Source: Pseudonocardia cypriaca (GTDB lineage: Bacteria; Actinomycetota; Actinomycetes; Mycobacteriales; Pseudonocardiaceae). Taken from it: 64,000 nucleotides of DNA. A program made the position numbers and the translations under genes. The stretch is taken from positions 2,294,001 through 2,358,000 of the forward strand of contig NZ_VFPH01000001.1 in the NCBI RefSeq assembly GCF_006717045.1, given 5' to 3'. Every line of letters begins with the position of its first letter. Position 1 is the stretch's first letter. Below are positions 25,560 through 37,691 of this stretch, piece by piece. The notes under the pieces are model-generated. The model ran no database searches. It worked only from the letters and a program-made list of their open reading frames with translations, and was not told where the DNA came from.

Positions 25560-26345
25560 GTGCGCGATGACGAGCGGCGGGGCGACCGACCCGACGAGTT
25601 GCCCGGTGGTCGAGGGGACACGGCACTGGGCGTCGGGGCCGCCCTCGCTGACCTGGTGGGCACGCTCGCGGCGCCCGTCCTCGCCGCTGCAGGCACGGTG
25701 CTCGGGCTCGGCCTGCGGATGTCCCGCATCGGAGCGGGGGAGCGGGTGTTGGCAGGCCTCGCCGATCGCGGGGGGCAGGTCCGGGCTGAGCTGGAGCACG
25801 CGATGCGGGCGACCGTCCGCCGGCTCGTGCTGGCGGTCGTCGACGTCGTCGACCTGACCGAGCTCGTCCGCCGGAACGTCGATCTCGACGCGCTCGCCCG
25901 CGAAATCGATGTGGACGCCGTCGTCGCCCGCGCCGACCTCGACGCCGCGGTGAGCCGCGCTGATCTGGATGCTGTCGTGGCCCGGGTGAACCTCGACGCC
26001 ATCCTCGGCCGCATCGACCTCGACGCGATCGTCGCCAGGGTCGATCTGGACCTCGTCACATCCCGTCTCGATCTCGATGCGATCGCGGAGCGTCTCGATG
26101 CGGATACGGTCGTCGGGCGGGTGGACCTCGACGCCGTGGTCGCCCGCCTCGACCTCGCCAGGATCGCGCGCGAGGTAATCGACGCGATCGACCTGCCCGA
26201 GATCATCCGCCAGTCCAGCAGGGCGTTGTCCTCCGAGACCGTGCACGGCCTCCGGGCGGAGGGCATGCACGCCGACGATGCGGTTGCGCGCTTCGTCGGC
26301 CGGATGTTGCGACGGCCGGATCCAGCTCGGCCTGCACTGCAATGA
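25560..26345 (+). CDS. Nonapeptide-repeat protein
   Basis: 261 residues from the leaderless GTG at 25560; the frame is open upstream to 25485 but that part precedes the promoter. Residues 1-100 are a helical domain with a hydrophobic hairpin (VGTLAAPVLAAAGTVLGLGL). Residues about 103-205 are ten consecutive 9-residue repeats of the form LDA(I/V)(V/A).R(V/A/L)(D/N), for example LDAVVARVN, LDAILGRID, LDAIVARVD. The regular Asp and hydrophobic ladder suggests a solenoid or amphipathic rod. Its stop overlaps the RDD start (ATGA). Family name and function unknown to me. Confidence 0.75.
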   Translation: MRDDERRGDRPDELPGGRGDTALGVGAALADLVGTLAAPVLAAAGTVLGLGLRMSRIGAGERVLAGLADRGGQVRAELEHAMRATVRRLVLAVVDVVDLTELVRRNVDLDALAREIDVDAVVARADLDAAVSRADLDAVVARVNLDAILGRIDLDAIVARVDLDLVTSRLDLDAIAERLDADTVVGRVDLDAVVARLDLARIAREVIDAIDLPEIIRQSSRALSSETVHGLRAEGMHADDAVARFVGRMLRRPDPARPALQ

Positions 26346-27295
26346 GTGATCTTGCAAGCGGGTCATCGGCACAGCGAGGGCGGGAGATGAGCGCCACCCC
26401 CTGGCCGTGTCACGCGGGCGTGGTCACCCGGCTTCTCGCCGCCGCCGTGGACCTCGTCGTGGTCGTGCTGCTGACCGTGTTGGTGTACCTCTCGATCGCA
26501 GGCGTCCGGTTCGCGTGGTCGCCCCTCGCCTTCACGTGGCCCCGACCGACGACGGAGGTCACCGTTGTCGTCGGAGGACTGATCGCGACCGCCTACCTCA
26601 CCGTGGCGTGGGCCACGACCGGGTGCACCTACGGCGCAGGCCTGCTCGGGGTCCGGGTGCTCGCGCGACGGGGCCGCCGGCTGGGCTGGGCCCGCGCGTC
26701 GGTGCGGGCACTGGCGTGCGTCGCGTTCCCCGTCGGGCTGCTGTGGTGCGCGATCAGCCCGACGCGCCGTTCGGTACAGGACCTCGTCGCCGGCTCGATC
26801 GTGGTCTACGACCGAAAGCCGAGGTTCGCATCCGCACCGGGCGAGACCCCTGCGGGGTCAGCGCACCACGGGATACCGGGTGGCCTGCGCGTCGTCCGTG
26901 GGCACGATGATCCTCCCGAGCGGGACGAGCGAGACCGGGATCAGCTTCAGGCTGGCCCAGGCGAGCGGGATCCCGATGATCGTGACCGCCAGCGCGACGG
27001 CCGTGGTGAGGTGCGCGAGCGCGAGCCACCAGCCGGCGAAGATGATCCAGATGACGTTGCCGATCGTGGACGGCGCCCCGGCGTCCTCGCGGCGCACGAG
27101 TTGCCGGCCGAAGGGCCACAGCGCGAAGTCCGCGATCCGGAACGACGCCAGCCCGAACGGGATCGTGACGATGAGGAGGCAGCAGACCACTCCGGCGAGG
27201 ACGTAGCCGATGGCGAGCCAGATCCCGCAGAGGAGCAGCCAGATGACGTTGAGCACGGTTCGCATCGCGGTCCTCCGTCGACGAGGTCCCTCTGA
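26342..27295 (+). CDS. RDD-family membrane protein with aberrant tail
   Basis: ATGA-coupled to the repeat protein. The RDD domain spans residues 25-157: GVVTRLLAAAVDLVVVVLLT opens with the R..A...D motif, and SPTRRSVQDLVAGSIVVYDR closes it. Three membrane helices are visible. After residue 160 the frame stays open for another 150 codons that run antisense to the whole YccF gene; this tail is extremely rich in Arg, Asp, Glu and Pro and is probably not a domain. RDD proteins are putative transporters or accessory membrane proteins. Confidence 0.7.
   Translation: MSDLASGSSAQRGREMSATPWPCHAGVVTRLLAAAVDLVVVVLLTVLVYLSIAGVRFAWSPLAFTWPRPTTEVTVVVGGLIATAYLTVAWATTGCTYGAGLLGVRVLARRGRRLGWARASVRALACVAFPVGLLWCAISPTRRSVQDLVAGSIVVYDRKPRFASAPGETPAGSAHHGIPGGLRVVRGHDDPPERDERDRDQLQAGPGERDPDDRDRQRDGRGEVREREPPAGEDDPDDVADRGRRPGVLAAHELPAEGPQREVRDPERRQPERDRDDEEAADHSGEDVADGEPDPAEEQPDDVEHGSHRGPPSTRSL
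26858..27265 (-). CDS. YccF-domain membrane protein
   Basis: 135 residues. Two tandem YccF units: NVIWLLLCGIWLAIGYVLAG with IVTIPFGLASFRIADFALWP, and NVIWIIFAGWWLALAHLTTA with TIIGIPLAWASLKLIPVSLV. The paired NVIW...P(F/L)G pattern is diagnostic. Membrane protein of unknown function. It lies wholly inside the antisense extension of the RDD frame. Promoter module 9 lies 30-75 bp upstream. Confidence 0.85.
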   Translation of the reverse strand: MRTVLNVIWLLLCGIWLAIGYVLAGVVCCLLIVTIPFGLASFRIADFALWPFGRQLVRREDAGAPSTIGNVIWIIFAGWWLALAHLTTAVALAVTIIGIPLAWASLKLIPVSLVPLGRIIVPTDDAQATRYPVVR

Positions 27296-27340
27296 GCGTG
27301 CAGCGGGCCGTGGCCCGGCCGCCTCACCCGCGTCGGGCGG
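27295..27340 (-). promoter_or_regulatory. Island operator-promoter module 9
   Basis: TCACCCGCGTCGGGCGG at 27324-27340; -10-like CACGCT 23 bp further. Target: YccF gene at 27265. Confidence 0.6.
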
Positions 27341-27437
27341 CTCGTGCCGCGGTGTGGGCCCCCGGAACGGGAGCCGTGCCTCACGCGACGACGCCGTACG
27401 TACCACCTCTGCCGGCCGATCCTGACGAGCGACCGGT

Positions 27438-27482
27438 TCGCCCTCATCGGATGAGTTCCCGGAAATGGCGAGGTCCGAGACT
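27438..27482 (+). promoter_or_regulatory. Island operator-promoter module 10
   Basis: TCGCCCTCATCGGATGA at 27438-27454; -10-like GAGACT 22 bp further, identical to module 3. Target: GH63-like gene and glgX. Confidence 0.75.
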
Positions 27483-27517
27483 CGGCCCCGCCGTGGGGCG
27501 AACCAGGGGAGGTCGCG

Positions 27518-30234
<2,717 letters not shown>

Positions 30235-30238
<4 letters not shown>

Positions 30239-32394
30239 CGACCACGGTGGCGTCAGCCCTGCCCGGGAGCATGTTCCCGCTGGGTGCGGGCCCGACGACC
30301 GGTGGCACGAACTTCGCGGTCGCCTCGGGTGCGGAGGCGGTGCGCCTCTGCTTGTTCGACGACGGCTCGATCGACGGCGGCCCGATCGACGGCAGCGGAG
30401 AGCGCCAGGTCGAGCTCACCGAGTACGACGCGGGCGTCTGGCACGGGTTCGTGCCGGGTGTCGGCCCCGGCCAGGCGTACGGCTACCGGATGTCCGGGCC
30501 GTGGGATCCGCGCCGGGGGCTGCGCTACAACCCGGCGAAGCTCCTGCTCGACCCCTACGCCCGGGCCATCAGCGGGGAGGTGCGGTTCGGGCCGGAAGTG
30601 CTCGCGCACCGGCCCGACGACCCGTACGCGCGCAGCGACCTGGAGTCCGCGGCGCACGTGCCGCGCAGCCTCGTGATCGACACGGGGTTCCGGTGGAGCG
30701 AGCGACCTCGGCCCCGGCGCCGGTACTCGGACACGATCCTCTACGAGGTGCACGTCAAGGGCTTCACCGCGAGCCACCCCGACGTGCCCGCCGCGCTCCG
30801 CGGGACCTACGCCGGCCTCGGGCACGACGCTGCGCTCTCCCACCTGGTCGGCCTCGGCGTGACCACGGTGGAGCTGCTTCCGGTCCACCACAACGTTCCC
30901 GAGGCATTCCTGCCCGAGCGCGGCCTGACCAACTACTGGGGCTACAACACGATCGGCTACTTCGCCCCGCACGCCGGCTACTCCGCAGCCGTGCGCGCCG
31001 GACGCCCCGGCGGGCAGGTCGCCGAGTTCCAGGCCATGGTCGACGCCCTGCACGGCGCCGGGCTGGAGGTGGTGCTCGACGTGGTGTTCAACCACACCGC
31101 CGAAGGCGATCACCTCGGCCCCACCCTGTGCCACCGTGGCATCGACAACGCCGCCTACTACCGTCTCGACCCGGCGGACCGGAGCCGTTACGTCGACACG
31201 ACCGGATGCGGCAACTCGCTCAACGCGGCGGACCCGTTCGCCCTGCAGATGATCATGGACTCGCTGCGCTACTGGCTCACCGAGATGCGGGTCGACGGAT
31301 TCCGCTTCGACCTGGCGCCGACGCTCGCCCGCGAGCAGGGCGGCTTCGACCGCCTCTCGGCGTTCTTCGACCTGGTCGCGCAGGACCCGATCGTCTCACG
31401 GGCCAAGCTGATCGCCGAGCCGTGGGACGTCGGCCAGGGCGACAGCTACGACATCGGTCGGTTCCCGCCGCTGTGGCGGGAGTGGAACGGCCGCTACCGC
31501 GACACCATGCGCGATTTCTGGCGCGGCCACGACGGCCTGCTCGGCGATTTCGCGACACGCTTCGGCGGTTCGGCGGACCTCTACGGTGGCCGGGGCCGCC
31601 GCCCCACCGCTTCGGTCAACCTGATCACCGTGCACGACGGGTTCACCCTGGCCGACCTCGTCTCCTACGAAAGCAAGCACAACGAGGCCAACGGCGACGA
31701 CAACCGCGACGGGTCCGACGACAACCGATCGTGGAACTGCGGCGCCGAGGGTCCGACCACCGATCCGGACGTGCTCGCCCTGCGCGGGCGGCAGCAGCGA
31801 GCCATGTTGACGACGTTGTTGCTGTCCTTCGGCGTGCCGATGCTGCTCGGCGGCGACGAGCTCGGCCGCACGCAGCAGGGCAACAACAACGCCTACTGCC
31901 AGGACGGCCCGTTGACGTGGTTCGACTGGGACCACGTCGATGAAGAACTGCTCACCTTCACCCGGCACCTGATCGCATTCCGGCGGGGGCACCCGGTGTT
32001 CCGGCGACGACGGTTCCTCTTCGGCGTCGATTGGCAGCAATTGCGCTGGTACACACCGTCCGGAGAGATCGTCACCGGCGAGGAATGGGCTGATCCGGGT
32101 GCGCGCAGTGTGGCGATCTACCTCGACGGGGTCGACGAGCCCGACCATGCCGAGGATGGCGCCCTGCTACTCGACGACGACTTCCTCGTGCTGGTCAACG
32201 CCTGGTGGGCGCCGCTGCGGTTCGTGATACCGCCGACGCGGGACGGTCAGGTCTGGGAGCCGGAGCTGGACAGCTCCGAGCCCACGGGCGTCGCTTCGCC
32301 GGCAAAGCTGGGCGTCGGCGATCCCGTCACGGTCAATGCCAGGTCGTTGGTCGTGCTGCGCGGACCCGTCACGGGGGCCGAGCTGATCGGATGA
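30235..32394 (+). CDS. glgX: Glycogen debranching enzyme GlgX
   Basis: 719 residues, usual GlgX size. CBM48-like start (GTNFAVASGAEAVRLCLFDD), then the GH13 catalytic barrel: VVFNHTAEG (region I), VDGFRFDLAPTLA (nucleophile Asp), KLIAEPWDVGQGDSYDIGRF (acid Glu) and VNLITVHDGFTLADLVSYES with HNEANGDDNRDGSDDNRSWN, all typical of GH13 subfamily 11. It removes maltotetraose-type branches from phosphorylase-limited glycogen. Coupled to the GH63-like enzyme and under module 10. The last 40 codons run near the convergent sulfite-oxidase-type operon without overlap. Confidence 0.92.
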
Positions 32395-32425
32395 AGGACG
32401 TGGAGCCGGTTGGGCTTGCCCGGCG

Positions 32426-33505
32426 TCAGCGCACGTCGACGTAGGAAACCTCGACGGCGTTGTTGCCGTAGCCGAGGCGGTTCCAGGGTGGAACCTCGGG
32501 TTGCACGTTGCCGGCTTCGTCGATCGCACGGGCGCGGAGGCTGTGGCGGCAGCGCTCGGTCGCCTCCCACGCGAACGACCAATCCTGCCACTGGTACGGG
32601 CCCTTCGGGGGTTCGACCTGCGCCGGGTGCCATTCGCCTTCGCCGGTGAGGCTGACATCGACGTTCGTGATCGGTCCGGTGCCCGACCAGGCCTTTCCGC
32701 GCACGGTGTAGGTGCCAGCGGGGATGGTCGCGCCGCGAGCGGGATCGGTGATCCGCGCGCGTACACGCATGACGGTGACGCGCTCAGGCGGACGATCGGC
32801 CCACTGGTACATGTAGTGCCCGGTCTCGAACTCCCCGGCGTACGGCTCGGTCAGGACGTCGATGTGCCTCAGCCATTTCACGGAGGCGACGCCGTACCAG
32901 TGAGGCACGATGAGCCGGAAGGGCGCGCCGTGGTCGGGGTTGAGCGGCTCGCCGTTCATCTCGTAGGCGATCAGGATCTCGGCTTGCGGATCGGTCGCGT
33001 GGGCGAGAGTCAGGGATCGCACGAAGGCCAAGTCGGACCGCTTGGTGACGGCAAGGACCGGATGGAGCAGGTACGAGCCGTGGTCGGCGCCTGCGAAGCG
33101 AACCTCGACGCCCTCCGCTGTCGGCTTGGCCTGCTCCAGCACCTGGTGCAGGAGGGCACCGGTCCAGCGAGCCGTGGAGACGGCGTAGTCACCCCATGGT
33201 TCGCCGGCCGGCAGCGGTCGCATCGCGAGGCGCCCGTTCCCGGCGCATTCCATCGTGACGGCCCGCTCGACCGAGGGCATGGCGCGCAGGTCGTCGAGCG
33301 TCAGGGTCCTCGGGTGCTCGATCGCGCCACCGACCTCGAGCGATCCATCGTGGGCGGGTACCGCGAAATTGCTGCGGACGTAGTGGAGTTCCGTCGGCGT
33401 GGTGTCGCCTTCCAGGGCCTCCGGCGGGGCTTCTGCGTTGAAGGGCTCGTCGTGGATCATCGTGAGCGCCGAACGCGCCTGCGCCAGGTCATCTGCCAAT
33501 GTCAT
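32426..33505 (-). CDS. Sulfite-oxidase-type molybdoenzyme
   Basis: 359 residues. The Moco domain contains the molybdenum-ligand cysteine in AVTMECAGNGRLAMRPLPAG, then DHGAPFRLIVPHWYGVASVK and WLRHIDVLTEPY. A C-terminal Ig-like dimerisation domain follows (ITNVDVSLTGEGEWHPAQVE, EATERCRHSLRARAIDEAGN). No haem domain and no twin-arginine signal, so it is cytoplasmic and needs another electron acceptor. Substrate may be sulfite or another small oxidisable compound. Last gene of the five-gene operon beginning at 37548. Confidence 0.85.
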   Translation of the reverse strand: MTLADDLAQARSALTMIHDEPFNAEAPPEALEGDTTPTELHYVRSNFAVPAHDGSLEVGGAIEHPRTLTLDDLRAMPSVERAVTMECAGNGRLAMRPLPAGEPWGDYAVSTARWTGALLHQVLEQAKPTAEGVEVRFAGADHGSYLLHPVLAVTKRSDLAFVRSLTLAHATDPQAEILIAYEMNGEPLNPDHGAPFRLIVPHWYGVASVKWLRHIDVLTEPYAGEFETGHYMYQWADRPPERVTVMRVRARITDPARGATIPAGTYTVRGKAWSGTGPITNVDVSLTGEGEWHPAQVEPPKGPYQWQDWSFAWEATERCRHSLRARAIDEAGNVQPEVPPWNRLGYGNNAVEVSYVDVR

Positions 33506-33550
33506 GTTCTCCGCCTCCTCGTGGCCGGCCGCGGACGCGCGGGTCGCGCC

Positions 33551-34417
33551 TCAGTAGTCGGGATCCTGAAAGGTGGGCTCCCGGTCGTCGTTGAAAGCGC
33601 CGATGCCTTCGACGCGGTCGGGGTGCACGGCTGAGCGCCAGTGGGCCTCCATCATGATCGCGATGGCCTGTTCGATCGGCTGCCCCTGGCCCATCCGGAC
33701 GGCTCGCTTGACCGCCTGGACCGCCGTGGGAGAGTTGCTGGCGATCTTGTCCGCGATGCGGTGCGAAACCTCCAGCAGCTCGTCCTGGGGGCGGAGTTCG
33801 TTGACCATGCCCAGCCGGTATGCCTCCTGCGCGGTGATCGGGTCGCCGGTCATCAGCATCTGCAGGGCTTTGCCCGGCGGGAGCAAGCGGGGCAGCAGGG
33901 CCGGCGAGCCGCCACCGGCGGCCAGGCCGATCATCGCTTCGGGCTGGCCGAAGGTCGCGTTGTCGGACGCGATGATGAAGTCGGTGCTCTGGGCGATCTC
34001 GCAGCCGCCGCCGTAGGCGATGCCGTTGACGGCGGCGAAGATCGGCTTGCGCAGCTGGCGCAGGGTGTAGAGCGTGCGGTCGAAGTCCTGGCGCTGCCGC
34101 AGCCATTGCTCCTTGGTCATGTCCTTGCGCTGGCGCAGGTCGCTGCCGACCGAGAAGGCTCGGTCGCCGGCGCCGGTGATGATGGCGACGCGCACGGCGG
34201 GACGGACCGCGATCGTCTCGAGGACCTCCGTCAGCCGCGCCCCCATCTCCGTCGTGATCGCGTTGTCGGTGTGCGGCCGGTTCAGGGTGATGAGTGCCAC
34301 GCGTCCGCCGGAGCCGTAGTCGACGAGTACCGGCAGTTCGGGCTCCGCCAGCCCCGACGGCGGCGGGCCGAAGTCGAGTGCCTTCCAGCGGTCGGTGCTC
34401 GTCGGGCTCGTTGTCAC
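33551..34417 (-). CDS. Enoyl-CoA hydratase/isomerase family protein
   Basis: 288 residues. Crotonase fold: VALITLNRPHTDNAITTEMG, GAGDRAFSVGSDL (oxyanion-hole loop), PIFAAVNGIAYGGGCEIAQS with STDFIIASDNATFGQPE. The position after FGQPE that holds the second catalytic Glu in hydratases reads AMIGLAAGGG, so hydratase chemistry is uncertain. It sits 45 bp after the molybdoenzyme start on the same strand. Substrate unknown. Confidence 0.85.
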   Translation of the reverse strand: MTTSPTSTDRWKALDFGPPPSGLAEPELPVLVDYGSGGRVALITLNRPHTDNAITTEMGARLTEVLETIAVRPAVRVAIITGAGDRAFSVGSDLRQRKDMTKEQWLRQRQDFDRTLYTLRQLRKPIFAAVNGIAYGGGCEIAQSTDFIIASDNATFGQPEAMIGLAAGGGSPALLPRLLPPGKALQMLMTGDPITAQEAYRLGMVNELRPQDELLEVSHRIADKIASNSPTAVQAVKRAVRMGQGQPIEQAIAIMMEAHWRSAVHPDRVEGIGAFNDDREPTFQDPDY

Positions 34418-34450
34418 GTCGCCCTCCTTTCCTGGGATTTCGATGCCCGT

Positions 34451-35809
34451 TCAGGTCTCCAGCTCCGCCAGCCAGCGCAGGGCTCGCAGGCCCGGCACGA
34501 AGCAGTACTCGCCACCGCGGGTGACGACGAACGGCGGCAGGCCCTGCAGCCGACGCCGGATCGGCCGCTGCGGGACTGTGAACGCGCCGGACCCGTCGTT
34601 CGCCCCGACGAGCGGGTCCTTCTCGGCCGGTGCGCCGATGAAGATGCCGTCGTTCAACCACTGCGTCTTGACGAACTCGAACTGGCGCTTCAGGTGCGCA
34701 CCGACGAACACGAAGACGATTCCTCGGTCGGCGCCGTCGTCCTCCAGGACGCCTTCGGGCAACACGGGGCCGTAGCTCGTGCCGCGCCGGATCATGCGGT
34801 GGAGGCGGACGTTGACGCTTCCCTCGTGGTCGAGCGCGTCACGCGGGTTCGCCCGCCGCGCGTGCGCGCCGGCCGGGCATCCGAAGCCCCGCAGATCGTC
34901 GTGGTAGTCGAAGTCGTTGTTGCGCGCGGGATCCGCACCCAGCTGGGGATCGTCGTGGTCCGGCGACAGCGCCAGGGGCGCGCCGCTGTGCCAGCGTCCG
35001 ATCATCTTGGCGCCCAGCAGCGCTTCCTCCTCGCGGCTGGCGGCTCGTTCGCGGAGGTAGCGCCGGTAGGCCGCGACGCGGGTGTGCAGCTTCCGGAACA
35101 CGATGTAGGTGCCGTTGCGACCGAGCAGCTGAGGGGTCGGCATCGGCGGCAGGCTCCCCGTCTCGTCGGGATAGCCGAGGATGAACTCGCCCGCCTTGAT
35201 CGGTCGCTCCCTGGGGTTGGAGCCCGGGATCCCGCTGCCCTCCACAGCCGGCTGGCCGATCCCGTCCTTGAAGCCGAAGGAGGTGCGCCCCGTGGGGAGC
35301 TGGTAGCAGTCCTGGCGCCAGATCACCTCCACCCCGGGCAGCTCCTGGTGGGCGCGGCGGGCCCGCTCGACCACGGCCGCCAGCCGCGCGGCGTCGGGCG
35401 ACAGTGCCGCCAGCGCCACGTGGACGTCGGGGGTTCCGAGCGGCTTCTCCCAATTGGCCGGGCTGCTCTCGCCGACGTCGCCCAGTTGGGCCGCGCGGGC
35501 CGCCATGCCCTCCCGGAACTCCGGCGCGAAGCTGTCCAGCGACTCTTGCGGCACGCCCAGCGCCTGCAGGCCCTGGTAGGTGAGGGCAACGGTGACCCAG
35601 GCTCCGCGGGCCGGGTCGGAGGCGGGCCGGCCGGCGCTGACCACCGGGTGCAGCCGTCGCACCAGCTCCCGCCCCGCCGCGCGGTCGTCGATGCGCAGCA
35701 GCAGGTAGGTGCCGACGTACGGCGACGGTCGTGGGTGGAGCACCCCACTTTGGACGTCGTCGAGCTCGAGGCCGACGGTCTCCCGCGCGCTCACGGTGTC
35801 CATGGACAT
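34451..35809 (-). CDS. Dyp-type haem peroxidase
   Basis: 452 residues from the ATG at 35809 (AGGA 6 bp upstream). Two ferredoxin-like halves; the catalytic GXXDG motif is TSFGFKDGIGQPAVEGSGIP and FGCPAGAHARRANPRDA carries the proximal-haem region. EFILGYPDETG is also typical. No signal peptide, so cytoplasmic. The enzyme uses H2O2 to oxidise dyes, aromatics or porphyrins. It is 7 bp downstream of the DUF4331 gene and presumably acts with it. Confidence 0.88.
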   Translation of the reverse strand: MSMDTVSARETVGLELDDVQSGVLHPRPSPYVGTYLLLRIDDRAAGRELVRRLHPVVSAGRPASDPARGAWVTVALTYQGLQALGVPQESLDSFAPEFREGMAARAAQLGDVGESSPANWEKPLGTPDVHVALAALSPDAARLAAVVERARRAHQELPGVEVIWRQDCYQLPTGRTSFGFKDGIGQPAVEGSGIPGSNPRERPIKAGEFILGYPDETGSLPPMPTPQLLGRNGTYIVFRKLHTRVAAYRRYLRERAASREEEALLGAKMIGRWHSGAPLALSPDHDDPQLGADPARNNDFDYHDDLRGFGCPAGAHARRANPRDALDHEGSVNVRLHRMIRRGTSYGPVLPEGVLEDDGADRGIVFVFVGAHLKRQFEFVKTQWLNDGIFIGAPAEKDPLVGANDGSGAFTVPQRPIRRRLQGLPPFVVTRGGEYCFVPGLRALRWLAELET

Positions 35810-35816
35810 CCCATTC

Positions 35817-36953
35817 CTAGAAGTGCTCGGGAGGCTGGGGAGGATCCGGGTTCGGCGGCGACAGGTACGGGAAAGTGCAGGAAGCGGGCATCGTCGCCCG
35901 GTCGACGCCGTCGCGGATCGTGGGCCCGTTCCCGGCGTTGACCAGCAGCGTGAACAGGGTGTCCATCGCGTCGTCGTTGAGGGCCCGGCCACCGCAGGTC
36001 TGGTGTCGGCGGGCCCCTCGGGTGGCCAGCTCGATCTCCAGGAAGGAGCCCTGCTCGGCGTACGGCTTGGTGACGTCCACGACGAGGAAGTCGGCCAGCA
36101 GCTGTTCGGTCAGCGGGTGCGCGCCGTTCAGGTCCGCGGGCCAGTCCCGATTGCCGTCCAGGCGGTCCCAGAAGGCGAGGTTGGCGTTCAGCCGCGCCCT
36201 GTAGGCGCCCTGGTAGGCCGGCGCGAGCGCGAACGCGTCCTCGCTGTTGTACAGGTCACGGATCTCCAGGTCGCGGTTGACGGGGTCGAACTGCTTGGGC
36301 GCCAGCAGGAGGTTCTTCACCTCGGGTCGCCCCACGCGTTCCATGCGGACGGCGATCGGGCCTCGGGTCAGGGTCTCGGCGACCACCCCGACCAGCTCCG
36401 CGCCGCCGAGCAGCCCGGCGCAGTCGACCTCGACGACGAGGCTGAGGACGTTCTTGCCGTCCAGGAAGATCGCACTCGGATCGGTGAACGCCAGCTTGCC
36501 CGTGGCGATCGTCTCCAGCGCCGCGGGGGCGTCCATGATGAACGGATCCCAGCGCGGGCCGGCGAAGACGCGAACACCGGGAGCCGAGCCGGCCCGCTCG
36601 TCGTTCACACGGAAGGAGACCGTCTCGCCCGCGGGCGTGGTGCACGCGCCGTCCTGGTCGGACCCGGCGGCGCCGCCGCCGCTCACGGGGGTGGAGAACA
36701 CGCAGTCGAACGCGAACTCCTCCGGGCCGACCACGAACAGCGCAGGATCGTCCGGGGCGGCCGCGGCGACCGGGCGCAACCGGAAGCGGTAGACCAGCCC
36801 GTCGGAGAACCGCGCGGATGGCTGGGCGAACGGGAGGGTGTTCATCACCAGCACGAGCCGGCCGGAATGCTCCGGGCTCGGGAACGCGTAGACATCGGTG
36901 ATGTCCGCGATCGGCTCGGCCAAGGCCCGCGGTCCTGAGATGTGGTCCGACAC
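35817..36953 (-). CDS. DUF4331 family protein
   Basis: 378 residues. The opening MSDHISGPRALAEPIADITD then VYAFPSPEHSGRLVLVMNTL is the DUF4331 start (DH.....D..D.YAF..P). The remaining beta-rich domain includes GPRWDPFIMD and FLDGKNVLSLVVEVDCAGL. No signal peptide is visible although many family members are exported. Function unknown. Its placement between a dedicated small protein and a Dyp peroxidase suggests a peroxidase substrate or partner. Confidence 0.85.
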   Translation of the reverse strand: MSDHISGPRALAEPIADITDVYAFPSPEHSGRLVLVMNTLPFAQPSARFSDGLVYRFRLRPVAAAAPDDPALFVVGPEEFAFDCVFSTPVSGGGAAGSDQDGACTTPAGETVSFRVNDERAGSAPGVRVFAGPRWDPFIMDAPAALETIATGKLAFTDPSAIFLDGKNVLSLVVEVDCAGLLGGAELVGVVAETLTRGPIAVRMERVGRPEVKNLLLAPKQFDPVNRDLEIRDLYNSEDAFALAPAYQGAYRARLNANLAFWDRLDGNRDWPADLNGAHPLTEQLLADFLVVDVTKPYAEQGSFLEIELATRGARRHQTCGGRALNDDAMDTLFTLLVNAGNGPTIRDGVDRATMPASCTFPYLSPPNPDPPQPPEHF

Positions 36954-36993
36954 GCCGCTCCTCCATGGCTCCTGCTGGTTGGCTCCCGAGGGG

Positions 36994-37548
36994 CTACGTG
37001 GAGTCGGCGGCCTCGTCCAACAGCGGCTTCAGGGCCGGCTGTTGCAGCACCGTGGCGGCCTCCGGGTCGTCGAGCACCTGCTGGAAGGCCCTGTTCACGC
37101 GCACGGCCTTGCGGATCTCCTTGACCGTGCCGGGGTAGTTCCGCGCGTAGGCGGCGGCGCTCACCTGGGCGCCCAGGACGAACGCCCTCACCGCCGCGAC
37201 GTCCGGCAGGGATTCGTAGCCTTCGACGTGCTGGAAGATGGCGTCGAACAGCTGCAGCGTCGGCCCGGACGTGGCGAAGTCGTCCATGTAGGCGTCCCAC
37301 GAGCCGTCGAAGCTCGTCGCGAAGAGCAGGCGCGTGTCGTCGTCGAACAGCACGAACCTGGCCTCGTGGATGCTCGCGATCGCCATGTGGTACTCGCCGG
37401 GCCGGTACCCCGGATGGCTCTGCAGCGCCCGGAGCGCTTCCCGCAGGGCTTCCCCCTGACCCGGCCTGACCTGGAAGAACAGGCTGAACTCACTCGTGGG
37501 GCCGACGCTGACGCCCGGCCGGGCGGCTCCGGTTGCGGTTGTTGCCAT
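36994..37548 (-). CDS. Hypothetical protein, first gene of peroxidase operon
   Basis: 184 residues, ATG with GGGAGGAAG upstream. Residues 20-110 form a ferredoxin-like half (EFSLFFQVRPGQGEALREAL, MAIASIHEARFVLFDDDTRL, LFATSFDGSWDAYMDDFATS), similar in kind to one half of a Dyp-type or EfeB-like dimeric barrel, followed by a helical tail. I do not recognise a named family. It heads the operon with DUF4331, Dyp peroxidase, crotonase and molybdoenzyme, behind module 11 with a leader of about 140 bp. Confidence 0.6.
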   Translation of the reverse strand: MATTATGAARPGVSVGPTSEFSLFFQVRPGQGEALREALRALQSHPGYRPGEYHMAIASIHEARFVLFDDDTRLLFATSFDGSWDAYMDDFATSGPTLQLFDAIFQHVEGYESLPDVAAVRAFVLGAQVSAAAYARNYPGTVKEIRKAVRVNRAFQQVLDDPEAATVLQQPALKPLLDEAADST

Positions 37549-37691
37549 TCTTCCTCCCCTGGACCGGGCCGCGTTCCGAAACGGCATTCCGCATTCGTCC
37601 GCCTCAGCCGCCGGCTCGACCTTCCCCTGCAGCTACGACCCCTGCTTCCCTCACTCGGGGTGCGCCTACATGCCACTTGCGCTCGTACGCC

